A program made the translations under genes and the position numbers. Under the pieces are notes generated by a model, which had not been told where the DNA came from, searched no databases, and saw only the letters and a list, made by a program, of their open reading frames with translations. A DNA stretch of 64,000 nt from an uncultured Lachnospiraceae bacterium (GTDB taxonomy: Bacteria > Bacillota > Clostridia > Lachnospirales > Lachnospiraceae), in contig CAJTSH010000001.1 of the NCBI GenBank assembly GCA_910578885.1, forward strand, positions 1 through 64,000. Direction: 5' to 3'. Positions 54,299-63,062 of the stretch are shown one piece after another (position 1 is the stretch's first letter; every line of letters begins with the position of its first letter).

Positions 54299-54997
54299 TT
54301 ACACGTAGTGGATTTCCACCCCGCCGAAGGCGACGCTGCCGGTGAGGGTTAGTATAGGGGTTCCGGTGGTCTGTGGATGATTCTTCTCATCAATGCCGCC
54401 GAATACCGCTGTGGCATGATTTATGACTTGCCATTCCTTAGGAATAAATAAATCCATACCAGCAAAGGATACCCTTAGATTCAACTCGGCGCTGCCATTT
54501 TGAATGATTGCATGATCAAAGTATACCTGCATCGCCCCAAATGTGCAATCTAAATTAAGCTGTCTGAAATCATCACAGTTTACATATTTGATACTGGAGC
54601 CAAAGGTGGTTCCGTAATTGATACAGCTCTCATCTGCAGTATCAACTGTTTTACAGTCTTTGTAAAATGCATGGTGCTCATTATGTCTCTTTTTATTATG
54701 AAACAATATCTCAAGCCCGATGCTTCCGAGCAGCGCCGCACCCAATACCGGCCACGGGGTGAGTTCTTCGATACCAAGCGGCTTATCATACAGGATTGCC
54801 AGAAATGCCAGTGAGAACAGGATTCCGGTAAATTCAATATGCCGGATGCTCTTTATCAGTAATGCGGCAAGCAACACCGTCAGAAACAGCGTAAGCAATC
54901 CTATTTCCTCAAAATAACCCATTCTGCTCACCAGAATAAATATTGCGCCAAGGATGAAAAACAATCCCCAAAATATTTTTTCTCCATTCTTCTTCAT
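54299..54997 (-). CDS. LiaF-like membrane protein
   Basis: 232 residues. Four hydrophobic segments occupy the first about 110 residues (DUF5668-type), followed by a soluble beta-helix-like C-terminal domain with FGSSIKYV, CTFGAMQVYFDHA, FAGMDLFIPKEW and GSVAFGGVEI, typical of LiaF/cell-wall-active antibiotic response proteins. It starts three bases after the LytTR gene, so the pair works together, presumably with the membrane protein controlling the regulator. Confidence 0.85.
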   Translation of the reverse strand: MKKNGEKIFWGLFFILGAIFILVSRMGYFEEIGLLTLFLTVLLAALLIKSIRHIEFTGILFSLAFLAILYDKPLGIEELTPWPVLGAALLGSIGLEILFHNKKRHNEHHAFYKDCKTVDTADESCINYGTTFGSSIKYVNCDDFRQLNLDCTFGAMQVYFDHAIIQNGSAELNLRVSFAGMDLFIPKEWQVINHATAVFGGIDEKNHPQTTGTPILTLTGSVAFGGVEIHYV

Positions 54998-55000
54998 ACT

Positions 55001-55453
55001 TCAACCTCTTTCTTCCAATCTGTCTTTGAGTGGTTTGTAATAACGTCTCGACACATAGACCTTCTTGTGGGTTCCCTGAAAGGAAACCAGACTCGCCGAA
55101 GATAAATTCCGGTCTATGGCAAATATTTTCTTTGTATTCAATATTGCTGATTTGGATATCCGCAGGAAGTATCCCGGAAGCATCTCCTCCAATTCATAGA
55201 GGCGGTACTTAATCCGGTACATATCCTGAATGGTGTGCGCACTGATTCCATCCATGTCTGTTTCAAAAAAGAGCACCTCTTCCAATGGGAAATAATATTC
55301 TGCTTCCCCTTTGCGAAAAACAATGCGGCTCTGATTTTCGACCGCTTCACTGACTGCTTTTTGTACCCGCGTTACCTCTTCGTTTAATTTGCGGCACCGG
55401 ATAATGATCTCATCCGTCTCCAACGCCTCATCCACTTCCATCCTTATCTTCAT
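55001..55453 (-). CDS. LytTR-domain DNA-binding regulator
   Basis: 150 residues with a short N-terminal helical region and a C-terminal LytTR domain (EYYFPLEEVLFFETD, LPGYFLRISKSAILN, VSRRYYKPLKDRL). There is no receiver domain, so signalling does not use a standard phosphorelay. LytTR proteins bind paired direct repeats; such a pair (TACCGCTTA on the minus strand) lies upstream of its own promoter. It is followed three bases later by the LiaF-like gene. Confidence 0.9.
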   Translation of the reverse strand: MKIRMEVDEALETDEIIIRCRKLNEEVTRVQKAVSEAVENQSRIVFRKGEAEYYFPLEEVLFFETDMDGISAHTIQDMYRIKYRLYELEEMLPGYFLRISKSAILNTKKIFAIDRNLSSASLVSFQGTHKKVYVSRRYYKPLKDRLEERG

Positions 55454-55494
55454 CGCTTCGTCCTCTCCACAACTGTATTATTGCGGATTTTCAA

Positions 55495-55546
55495 AGTATT
55501 GTAAATAGGTTTCCACTAAGCGGTAATATTTCCCTCGTAAGCGGTA
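55495..55546 (-). promoter_or_regulatory. LytTR operator pair and promoter
   Basis: TAAGCGGTA at 55517-55525 and 55538-55546, exactly 21 bases apart (two helical turns), upstream of a TACAAT -10 box on the minus strand near 55498. The promoter-near box overlaps the -35 position. Two TTTTTGTCGCTCA direct repeats lie further out (about 55561-55588). Confidence 0.72.
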
Positions 55547-55604
55547 CTATTGTTCACTTCTTTTTGTCGCTCAGGTTTTTGTCGCTCACAGCAGCAACAA
55601 GCAG

Positions 55605-57488
55605 TTATTTTTTCAGTTCTTCCGTCTCCTCCGCAAGCCAATGGCGCTCCTCTTTTGAAAGGTGCGGGGAAATCTTTTCAAATACTCTCGCATGGTAAGC
55701 ATTCAATAACTCCAGTTCCTTTTCACTCATAAGTTCCGGCAGAATCGCTTCTCTGTCAAACGGAACCAGAGTCAGGGTTTCAAATTCCATAAACTGTCCG
55801 TATAGCGTCTTCCGCCCCTTTTTACAGAGCAGCAGATTTTCCAGACGGATACCATATTCCCCTTCCAGATAGAGCCCCGGCTCATCGGAGGTTATCATTC
55901 CCTCCTCAAATACGGTTCCAATCGAATCCCCGGCATCCTTTAACCTGATTGCATTCGGTCCCTCATGGACATTCAGAAGATAACCGACTCCATGTCCTGT
56001 TCCGTGATTATAATCCAGCCCCAGCTCCCAGAGCGGCGCTCTTGCCAGATAGTCGAGATTCACCCCTGTACAGCCGTATTTGAAATATGCCGCCGCCAGA
56101 TTCAGATTACCGCGCAGTACAGCCGTATAATGCTTCTTCTGCTCTTCCGAGAGCGTTCCTATCCCGATGGTTCTGGTAATATCCGTCGTCCCCTGCAAAT
56201 ACTGTCCACCGGTGTCCAGCAAAAGGAAGCTGTTATCCACCAAAGGAATATCGGTTGCCTTGGTCGGCTCATAGTGAACAATGGCTCCATGCGCCCCGAA
56301 TGCGGAGATAGGTGCAAAGCTTGGTTCCAAATACCCCTCCTGCTGCCTGCGAAGCTCCTCCAATTTCTCGCAGACAGTCAGCTCACGAAGCTCTCCCGCT
56401 TTCTGTATTTCACTGCCCTGCTGTATTTTCAACCAATAAATCAGCTTTGTCACCGCTATACCGTCCTTGACATGCGCCTGCCGCACATTCTCTGTCTCCA
56501 CAGGATTCTTGACTGCCTTTGAGGCGGTCGTCGGATTCGCCTTATTAAGAATGTTCACGCCCGCCGGAACCGCTTCCCGAAGCGCAACATTTACAACCGT
56601 CTCGTCCATCCAAATGCGGCTTCCCTTCCTCATCTCCGACACATCCCGGTAAACGTCCAGATAAGAACGAAGCTGCACGCCCGCCTCCTCCAGCTCCTTC
56701 TTCACCGCTCCACCGACTGTACGCTGATTGATATAGAGTATGGCTTTTTCCTCATCTACCAGCGTATAGGCAAGTGCAACGGGATTATAGGAAATGTCAT
56801 TCCCCCGGATATTATACAGCCATGCTATGTCATCCAAGGACGTTAAAAGCAAGCTGTCTGCGCCTTCTTCTTTCATTTTCTCCCGCAGCTCTTTCAGCTT
56901 CTGTTCTCTCGATGCGCCGGCATATTCCTCCGGGAGAATCCAGATATCTTCGGACGGCAGCGCCGGACGGTCTTTCCAGATCAATCCTACCAAATCTACC
57001 GTCTCTTCAAATTTTATTTGCATTTCTTTTAAATTTGCTTTGATTGCCCCCGCATATCCTGCGCAGACGGTTCTTCCATCATAACCGAGGCTCTGTCCCT
57101 TGCGGAGCGTGCTCTGCAGATACTGTAAAATACTGGGAACTTTCGGTTCTCCGATTTTGCGAAGCATGATTCCTGTTCCATCTAACTGCTCTGCCGCCTG
57201 TATGAAGTATCTCCCGTCCGTCCAAAGCCCTGCTTCTGTCTGGGTAATGACCAAGGTTCCTGCCGACCCGTCAAAGCCGGATATATATTCCCTGCTTTTG
57301 AAATAATCCCCTACATATTCAGACGCATGAAAATCATCGGATACAATCAAATATACATCAATGCCATAAATCCGCATCTGCTCCCGCAGCAAAGCCAGCC
57401 GGGTGCATGCAGGTTCCTTTGTTAACACCTGCTGTCCCGGCTGACGTTTCTTTCTATTTTCTATTGTCTGTTTCTGTCCTGCTGTCAT
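55605..57488 (-). CDS. Xaa-Pro aminopeptidase (M24B family)
   Basis: About 627 residues from ATG at 57488 (AGGAG eight bases upstream); a GTG nine bases earlier overlaps the ribosome site. Two creatinase-like N-terminal domains precede the M24 'pita-bread' catalytic domain, whose metal ligands are in LLDTGGQYLQGTTDITRT (Asp, Asp), GHGVGYLLNVHEGP (His), TSDEPGLYL (Glu) and EYGIRLENL (Glu). Like eukaryotic APP1 it is long with three domains. It removes N-terminal residues before proline. Confidence 0.93.
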   Translation of the reverse strand: MTAGQKQTIENRKKRQPGQQVLTKEPACTRLALLREQMRIYGIDVYLIVSDDFHASEYVGDYFKSREYISGFDGSAGTLVITQTEAGLWTDGRYFIQAAEQLDGTGIMLRKIGEPKVPSILQYLQSTLRKGQSLGYDGRTVCAGYAGAIKANLKEMQIKFEETVDLVGLIWKDRPALPSEDIWILPEEYAGASREQKLKELREKMKEEGADSLLLTSLDDIAWLYNIRGNDISYNPVALAYTLVDEEKAILYINQRTVGGAVKKELEEAGVQLRSYLDVYRDVSEMRKGSRIWMDETVVNVALREAVPAGVNILNKANPTTASKAVKNPVETENVRQAHVKDGIAVTKLIYWLKIQQGSEIQKAGELRELTVCEKLEELRRQQEGYLEPSFAPISAFGAHGAIVHYEPTKATDIPLVDNSFLLLDTGGQYLQGTTDITRTIGIGTLSEEQKKHYTAVLRGNLNLAAAYFKYGCTGVNLDYLARAPLWELGLDYNHGTGHGVGYLLNVHEGPNAIRLKDAGDSIGTVFEEGMITSDEPGLYLEGEYGIRLENLLLCKKGRKTLYGQFMEFETLTLVPFDREAILPELMSEKELELLNAYHARVFEKISPHLSKEERHWLAEETEELKK

Positions 57489-57559
57489 TCTCGTCACTCC
57501 TGATTTTCTTTTACAGATTATGTTATCATCTTATCACGATTTGGCAGCGCTTTCCACTG

Positions 57560-58180
57560 TTAGAAATCCTTTTTTCGATAAATACTTACCGAAATCCGGA
57601 AAGAAATCCATATTCCCACCGCAAACAGCAGTGGACTAATTCCAAGCAGCAGATGAAGCTGCTCTTCGGTCGGCATCGAAAATCCCATATCGTAAAGTCC
57701 TTTTAGAAGCAGAAGCGGAATTACATACAGACAGGCCAAGATGATTCTCGCCCGCTCACTGCCCATCTTGATGATGATGGGGATAAAGATTATCACATAA
57801 ATTAATGCAACTGCAAATACGGCATATTGCCCTGCCAGCAATTCCCACAAGTCTGTTCCTGAACGCATAGCTGTTACGGTACAAAGTAAAATGTCTGCCA
57901 AAAATCCAACTCCTATAAATAGCATCATTAGGATATAATGGCTTCCTACCATTTGTTTTCTGGATACCGGCATAGTATTGGCAAATAAATCCCAGTTATT
58001 CTTTTCATTGTAAGCAAATCCGGCAATCACAAGCATGCTGGAAAAGAACACCAGCAAAGGAAAGAACATCGACAAATTATCCGTTGTCCATCCTATCATT
58101 AGGTATACCGCCATTGCAACGATATATAGGCGTATGGTCTTTCTCATTGTATATAATTCCTGCCAGACTAATCCCATCAT
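57560..58180 (-). CDS. ABC-2-type permease subunit
   Basis: 206 residues with six predicted membrane helices and short loops, as in the small ABC-2 permeases of the YtrC/BcrB type. MVGSHYILMMLFIGVGFLADILL and the N-terminal MMGLVWQELYTMRKTIRLY, read in parts, match the family's amphipathic start. It is one base beyond the ATPase gene and would form the channel for that ATPase. The exported substrate is unknown. Confidence 0.82.
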   Translation of the reverse strand: MMGLVWQELYTMRKTIRLYIVAMAVYLMIGWTTDNLSMFFPLLVFFSSMLVIAGFAYNEKNNWDLFANTMPVSRKQMVGSHYILMMLFIGVGFLADILLCTVTAMRSGTDLWELLAGQYAVFAVALIYVIIFIPIIIKMGSERARIILACLYVIPLLLLKGLYDMGFSMPTEEQLHLLLGISPLLFAVGIWISFRISVSIYRKKDF

Positions 58181-58181
58181 C

Positions 58182-59027
58182 TCATTTCCCTCCTTTTACA
58201 TGAAACAGCATAATATCCTCTATGTTTGGTCTGTCGCTAATCATCCCCTCAGGAATTTCTTCCGATAACACTAACGCTTGCGCACCGAATTCATTTTCCT
58301 GTACTCCCACAACTGCAGTAGGCTCTAATTCCCGAATCTGCCGTGCAGAACCTTTGACGATCCGGTATTTTTCCATCAGTTCATCTTTGTTTTCCGAAAA
58401 AAGCACCCTTCCATCCTGAATGAACGTAATATAGTCACAGACTTTTTCCAAATCACTTAAGATATGGGAGGACAGCCAAATGCTGTGTTCTTCGTTCTGA
58501 ATGAACTCAAGAAACGTATCTAACAGCGCATCCCGTACCACCGGATCCAACCCGCTTGTCGCTTCATCCAGAACAAGCAGCTTCGAATCGTGGGACAATG
58601 CCACTACGATAGATAATTTCATCTTCATCCCTCTGGAATATTCCTTTACCTTCTTCGTCTCTTCTATTTTGTATTCTTTCAGCAGCTTCTCAAATCTGCC
58701 GCTATCCCATGTCCGGTAAATCCGCCTCATAACACTGCCGATTTCTTTTGCATTCAATTCTTCGGAAAAGCAGGCGCTGTCCATCACGACGCCGATATGC
58801 TCTTTAATGTCTCTTTCACTTCCCGTAAACTTTTTTCCGTCTACATAGACGGTTCCGCTGTCCGGATGAATCAGCCCCAGCATGGCTTTCATCGTCGTGC
58901 TCTTGCCTGCGCCGTTCTCACCGATAAATCCCATAATACTGCCCTTCGGCACCACAAGGTTCACATCCTCAAGCGTGAATTTCGGATAATGCTTTGATAT
59001 GTGCGAAAGTCTTAATGCTTCTTCCAT
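58182..59027 (-). CDS. ABC transporter ATP-binding protein (BcrA/YtrB type)
   Basis: 281 residues. Walker A GENGAGKST (about 36-44), Q-loop region, signature YSRGMKMKLS (a LSGGQ variant), Walker B LLVLDEATSGLD and switch His in LSSHILSDLEKV. This signature is usual in bacitracin/antimicrobial-type exporters. It lies between a YtrA-type GntR gene (two bases away) and its permease, a common three-gene response module. Confidence 0.9.
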   Translation of the reverse strand: MEEALRLSHISKHYPKFTLEDVNLVVPKGSIMGFIGENGAGKSTTMKAMLGLIHPDSGTVYVDGKKFTGSERDIKEHIGVVMDSACFSEELNAKEIGSVMRRIYRTWDSGRFEKLLKEYKIEETKKVKEYSRGMKMKLSIVVALSHDSKLLVLDEATSGLDPVVRDALLDTFLEFIQNEEHSIWLSSHILSDLEKVCDYITFIQDGRVLFSENKDELMEKYRIVKGSARQIRELEPTAVVGVQENEFGAQALVLSEEIPEGMISDRPNIEDIMLFHVKGGK

Positions 59028-59029
59028 CG

Positions 59030-59404
59030 CTACTCTCCTTCATAAATGATGCGCAGCATATCCATGAGCTCCTCGCAGCTAATGTCTATATGCTTCGAGG
59101 CGTCTGCCGCCTTCTGCAAATGCTCTTCGATTTCTTTTTGCTTCTGCTCCTTTAAGAAATCCACATTCTGACTCGCCACGAAGCTTCCCTTTCCGGTGAA
59201 GGATACAATAAATCCTTCCTTTTCCAGTTCTTCGTATGCCCGCTTTGTTGTTATTACGCTGATTTTCAGTTCCTTTGCCAGAAGCCGCATAGACGGAAGG
59301 GCGTCCCCTTCTTTCAACTCCCCGGATATAATCAGATTTTTCATCTGGGTCGTTATCTGGTCGTAAATCGGCTGTCCGGATGAATTTGTTATGATGATAT
59401 TCAT
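59030..59404 (-). CDS. GntR-family regulator, YtrA subfamily
   Basis: About 124 residues from ATG at 59404, preceded by GAGGTGG; a longer frame is open upstream but has no ribosome site. The winged helix is GQPIYDQITTQMKNLIISGEL and SMRLLAKELKISVITTKRAYEELE, read in parts; a short C-terminal helical pair replaces the large effector domain, as in YtrA. It should repress the downstream ABC genes. A palindrome of TATA-type steps overlaps its -10 box. Confidence 0.88.
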   Translation of the reverse strand: MNIIITNSSGQPIYDQITTQMKNLIISGELKEGDALPSMRLLAKELKISVITTKRAYEELEKEGFIVSFTGKGSFVASQNVDFLKEQKQKEIEEHLQKAADASKHIDISCEELMDMLRIIYEGE

Positions 59405-59477
59405 GGCCACCTCAATCTTCCCCGATTTGATCAGAATCGGTTGTTCATCACATATGGTAAATACACTTGTTATATTG

Positions 59478-59517
59478 TGTATATATAATATATACAATAT
59501 ATATATTTATTTGTCAA
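59478..59517 (-). promoter_or_regulatory. gntR-ABC promoter and YtrA-type operator
   Basis: Minus strand TTGACA (59512-59517), 17 bases, TATATA (59489-59494). The palindrome TGTATAT-ATAAT-ATATACA (59478-59496) covers the -10 region. Confidence 0.72.
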
Positions 59518-59581
59518 TATACTTCCATATTTTTCTGCCATTAAACGAACAGAGAAGATTTATTCCCCTACTCGCTGTGCT

Positions 59582-59621
59582 GGGCGCATGCAGCTCCTGC
59601 TGCTGCTTTCCTCATGCGCCC
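59582..59621. repeat. GGGCGCATG hairpin
   Basis: A perfect 9-bp inverted repeat (59582-59590 and 59613-59621) around a 22-base CAG/CTG-rich loop, in the space between the gntR promoter and the DUF4317 terminator. Function unknown. Confidence 0.4.
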
Positions 59622-59629
59622 CTGTGCAT

Positions 59630-59667
59630 AAAAAAGAACAGATCCTCGCTTTTCGAAGACCTGTTCC
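59630..59667 (-). terminator. terminator of the DUF4317 gene
   Basis: Stem GAACAG...CTGTTC with inner TCG/CGA pairing, then six T on the minus strand, about 50 bases past the stop. Confidence 0.82.
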
Positions 59668-59716
59668 AAATATGTTTCTTTACTTTTTGATTTGAACCTT
59701 GCTGCCCTTTTGAAAT

Positions 59717-60967
59717 TTATACACTGGTATTTACCCCGTTAACATTGATATGCTCGTCCTCCTCCATCGGAATCACAAGACATTTCTTTCCGCCCAGCAT
59801 CTCGGACTTAATCTGATTTACCTTTTCCGGTTTGACGCGGAGAATCACATCATAGGTCTTAACCGTACTGCTTTCTTCCTCGTCTCCATGCAGCAATCGC
59901 TGTTCCTCCAACTGTTGCTGCAGCACTTCCACCTGCTGCTTCAGCTCCTGTTCCTGTTTCATTTTCTCATTTGCCTCTAACGCCTTCTCGTCTATAAGAT
60001 ATTCTGCTGCCGGCGGTTCCGCTGCAAATTCTTCTTCATATGCCTGCTCAATGCGCGGCAGCTTCTCCTCCGGAACCCCGCTGTCCGTCATCAGCTTTGT
60101 CACCGCATCTTTAGAAAGCATTAACGGTTCACCGTTCTCCTCGCTAACCGCTTCATGATCCTCGACCATTTCATTTAAGTTCTCCTGCACCTTCATCAGA
60201 ATTGCATCCGCTTCTTTTGAATCCTCTCCGCAGGCATTCTTGATAATGCTGTGGAAGGTGTTCTTCTGCTCCGTCGCAGTACGCTTTGAGGCACAGCCCA
60301 GTCCGCCCTCCATAAATTCTGTATGAGGCGCCTTGGCGTCTCTCGTATAGAAGAGCAGAGAATGAATATCCGTACTCCTGTCATTAAATGCCGGAAACAA
60401 AAATCCACTGTCCGGCACGCTCACCACCCAGTCCCTGATACGCGGTCCAATCCGGTTCTCATCCTCTCTGTAACCTAGTCCCGGCTTTGACAACTGCACC
60501 GGGCAGACGGCACAGAGCAGGTATTCAAACACTTCCTCTGATTCATCCAGCTTATTGTTATCACTGGTCTTGGTCATGACATCGTACGCATCATGGAAAA
60601 TCAAAATCAGATAATGCCCAGCATATTCATAGTTCTCTATCACCATCTCATAGAAACGTTCCAGAAGATCATCATTTTTTAATTTGCTGTCTCTAAGTCC
60701 CATCAAAAACCGCTGCCTGCCTCCGGTTCCTTCCTCCTCCAATGGAAAATCCAACTGCAGAAGATTATTTCCAAGTGTACCGGACAATGTCTTTTTGGCA
60801 ATTTCCAGATACTTATAGAATTCTTCATCTTCAAGATTCAAAAATGTTTCTCTTAAATCCGTGACCTTATTCTTTTCGCCGTCCACATAACAGCCGCACA
60901 ATCTGGTAAATGTACATGTCTCCTTTTTAAAACGCCGTTTCAGTTCCAATACTTCTTTCTTGTTCAT
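59717..60967 (-). CDS. DUF4317 family protein
   Basis: About 416 residues from ATG at 60967 (GAGGAG close upstream; an in-frame ATG four codons earlier is less well placed). The family is nearly restricted to Clostridia and has no known function. Conserved parts include RRFKKETCTFTRLCGCYVDGEK, in overlapping segments, and a C-terminal DVILRVKPEKVNQIKSEMLGGKKCLVIPMEEDEHINVNG. A Gln/Glu-rich coiled coil of about 30 residues lies near 340. No membrane segment is seen. Confidence 0.87.
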   Translation of the reverse strand: MNKKEVLELKRRFKKETCTFTRLCGCYVDGEKNKVTDLRETFLNLEDEEFYKYLEIAKKTLSGTLGNNLLQLDFPLEEEGTGGRQRFLMGLRDSKLKNDDLLERFYEMVIENYEYAGHYLILIFHDAYDVMTKTSDNNKLDESEEVFEYLLCAVCPVQLSKPGLGYREDENRIGPRIRDWVVSVPDSGFLFPAFNDRSTDIHSLLFYTRDAKAPHTEFMEGGLGCASKRTATEQKNTFHSIIKNACGEDSKEADAILMKVQENLNEMVEDHEAVSEENGEPLMLSKDAVTKLMTDSGVPEEKLPRIEQAYEEEFAAEPPAAEYLIDEKALEANEKMKQEQELKQQVEVLQQQLEEQRLLHGDEEESSTVKTYDVILRVKPEKVNQIKSEMLGGKKCLVIPMEEDEHINVNGVNTSV

Positions 60968-61015
60968 CTTGCTCCTCACTTCTATGATTCCTCGGGAATA
61001 TTGACTCTACAGGAT

Positions 61016-62011
61016 TCAATACCCGTCTTTCTTCTGATATACCCGCACGTAATCCACTTCCATTTCCGCCGGGAACTCGGTATATGTGAAATCTACCTTT
61101 CTATCAAACGCATCTACCACTCCCAGATTCAGTACAAGGTAAAACGGCACATCAAACGGCGCAGGCTTAACAAAATCTATCGGATCAACCTCCGCTTCAT
61201 CCTCCCACAAATCCACAGTTTGAAAACATCTGTTGTCCACATACCATTTTATTTCATCCGGGGTCCACTCTAAAGCATATGTATGAAAATCCGTTCTTCT
61301 TCTTCCATCAGGGTAAAAATATTGCCCCCCCGCCAAAAACTTATGCTGCCCGTTACCATAACGCATGACGCCTGTTGTCATGCTTGCACTCCCGTCTATA
61401 CTTTCCGCAATATCTATTTCTGCAGGCTCTTCTAATTCTCCATAAATACTCTCATCTACCGGCCGCATCCAAAATGCCGACCACAGCCCTTCTCCCGCCG
61501 GCATTTTTATGCGCGCTTCAATCCGTCCGTATGTCGTGGAGAAAAGCGTCTCATCTTCATTCACAGTCTTGATACATCCCGAGGTATATTCCATTTCCTC
61601 GTAAGGCGTCTTCTCTTTGATCGCTGTCAGTATCAGTTTCCCGTCTTCTACCCGTACATTCTCTTCCCTGTCTGTATTATACTCTAATTCAAAATCATTC
61701 CATCCGTTCAACCTGCGCTGGAAGCTCGTTCCATAATGATATCCCCATTTTGTCCTGTCCAGACTGCCACCGTCAAATTCATCGTTCCAAACCAAGTCAT
61801 ATCCTAATATCTGCTTCTTTCTTATATCGCTCTCTACACTCAGAAACTCCTGTTCCAGCTGTTCCTGCTGTTCCTTCCAGCCAAACAATGATGCATACCA
61901 GTAACCCGCATACTGGTAAACTACAATCAGTATACCAAATCCCAAAAACACGACTGTCTGCACAAATTTTTCACTTAATGCTAACGGTTTTCTTTTCTTA
62001 TTCTTTTGCAT
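61016..62011 (-). CDS. membrane-anchored GH16 beta-glucanase (laminarinase type)
   Basis: 331 residues. One N-terminal membrane segment (about 17-40) holds the enzyme at the cell surface; a short coiled linker follows, then a GH16 jelly-roll (about 70-328). The catalytic motif is E-I-D-I-A-E (Glu198 nucleophile, Asp200, Glu203 acid/base). Trp-rich substrate segments GLWSAFWMRP and EWTPDEIKWYVDN are present. The motif lacks the extra residue of laminarinases with Met (EIDxxE vs EIDIxExxG), so beta-1,3- or mixed-linkage glucan are both possible. GGGAGG precedes the ATG. Confidence 0.9.
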   Translation of the reverse strand: MQKNKKRKPLALSEKFVQTVVFLGFGILIVVYQYAGYWYASLFGWKEQQEQLEQEFLSVESDIRKKQILGYDLVWNDEFDGGSLDRTKWGYHYGTSFQRRLNGWNDFELEYNTDREENVRVEDGKLILTAIKEKTPYEEMEYTSGCIKTVNEDETLFSTTYGRIEARIKMPAGEGLWSAFWMRPVDESIYGELEEPAEIDIAESIDGSASMTTGVMRYGNGQHKFLAGGQYFYPDGRRRTDFHTYALEWTPDEIKWYVDNRCFQTVDLWEDEAEVDPIDFVKPAPFDVPFYLVLNLGVVDAFDRKVDFTYTEFPAEMEVDYVRVYQKKDGY

Positions 62012-62142
62012 TTTTCATAATCCTCCCTCGGTAGTTTATATATGTTAAATAGTAGTATAACAGGATTTTACAGAATTGTCCAAAAAAAAATAAAAAATAT
62101 ACTTCAAAAATATTTTGATTCTATAACAGTATTGAAATGGGC

Positions 62143-62172
62143 AAAAAAAGAACTTCCAGAAACCTCTGGAAG
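62143..62172 (-). terminator. terminator of the tRNA-Gly pair
   Basis: CTTCCAGA/TCTGGAAG stem with 4-base loop and a run of seven T on the minus strand, just past tRNA-Gly(GCC). Confidence 0.88.
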
Positions 62173-62188
62173 CCTTATCTTCACAAAG

Positions 62189-62261
62189 AGCGATAGACGG
62201 GGCTCGAACCCGCGGTCTCGACCTTGGCAAGGTCGCGCGTTACCAACTACGCCACTATCGC
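62189..62261 (-). tRNA. tRNA-Gly (GCC)
   Basis: A complete cloverleaf on the minus strand: acceptor GCGATAG/CTATCGC, D arm with GGTAA, anticodon stem CGACC/GGTCG with loop TTGCCAA (anticodon GCC), and T arm with GGTTCGAGCC. CCA is not encoded. Confidence 0.95.
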
Positions 62262-62264
62262 AGA

Positions 62265-62335
62265 AGCGGGTGATGGGAATCGAACCCACGTATCCAGCTT
62301 GGAAGGCTGGTGTTCTACCATTGAACTACACCCGC
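62265..62335 (-). tRNA. tRNA-Gly (TCC)
   Basis: Acceptor GCGGGTG/CACCCGC, anticodon stem CCAGC/GCTGG with loop CTTCCAA (anticodon TCC), T arm GGTTCGATTCC. It lies three bases upstream of tRNA-Gly(GCC) and is co-transcribed with it. Confidence 0.95.
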
Positions 62336-62494
62336 ATAGCACACGGTCTTAAAATCAAACCATGAGCAAAAACTGTGTGTCTTTGCAAACTCACTTGCGA
62401 ACAAAATATATACTACCATAAGAATATCTGAAAGTCAATCCCTAATTATAAATTTTTTCCCATATTCACATTCTGATTCTAATTTAGAAAAAAT

Positions 62495-62541
62495 CAAAAA
62501 AAATCCTTATAAGCACCACACCTGTGGTATTTATAAGGATT
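62495..62541 (-). terminator. terminator of tRNA-Phe
   Basis: AATCCTTATAA/TTATAAGGATT stem with inner CACA/TGTG and eight T on the minus strand, starting three bases past tRNA-Phe. Confidence 0.9.
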
Positions 62542-62543
62542 GA

Positions 62544-62616
<73 letters not shown>

Positions 62617-62678
62617 ATTTTGCTGTCTGCTACAGCAAAATATATTTTACATGAAACAATGATTTCTGTCAAGTTTTT

Positions 62679-62915
62679 TTAAAATTTAAATGTAATACTC
62701 GGTTTTGTCACTCTGTTTCCGTCAATACGCACTTGTCCCCCTGACGGATTGACAAATCCGGCCATTGCATTTAGCAGGGTGGATTTCCCGCAGCCGGAAG
62801 GGTCCAGAAGACAGATAAATTCCCCTTCCTGCACATCCATGCTCACCTAATCTAAGACCGGAAATTTCTTCTCGTTCTGCACAAACTCTACCGATATGTT
62901 TTTGTCAAAATGACC
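62679..62915 (-). pseudogene. ABC transporter ATPase fragment (SsuB/TauB/NrtD type) with in-frame stop
   Basis: Minus-strand translation gives ISVEFVQNEKKFPVLD, an in-frame TAG, then VSMDVQEGEFICLL and a Walker A DPSGCGKSTLLNAMAGFVNP...GGQVRIDG, ending after TKPSITFKF. This is the N-terminal third of an alkanesulfonate/taurine/nitrate-type ATPase. The stop replaces the usual Gln, the first Walker Gly is Asp, and everything after about residue 70 is missing. No permease or binding-protein gene is next to it. Confidence 0.82.
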
Positions 62916-63062
62916 GCCTGTTATGGCATTTCAACATGCGGATGATAGCCTTTTGGAGGAAGCAATAGAAAAGAACTTGTTTGATTAGGTGAGAACTTTT
63001 ATTGATATAATTGCCATGCTATTCACCTCTTTTTCACAAATCATCTAATTCCAAAACTACTC
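62916..63062. other. degraded spacer
   Basis: No intact gene. It contains a short plus-strand frame ending in a stop at 62988 (MAFQHADDSLLEEAIEKN...), which looks like the tail of a lost gene. It also has a minus-strand start with a good ribosome site (AAAGAGGTG) but only ten codons. Confidence 0.4.

Noticed and set aside
62923..62988. A 21-codon plus-strand frame as a gene
   Set aside because: It has no ribosome site or upstream continuation; at most it is the tail of a lost gene.
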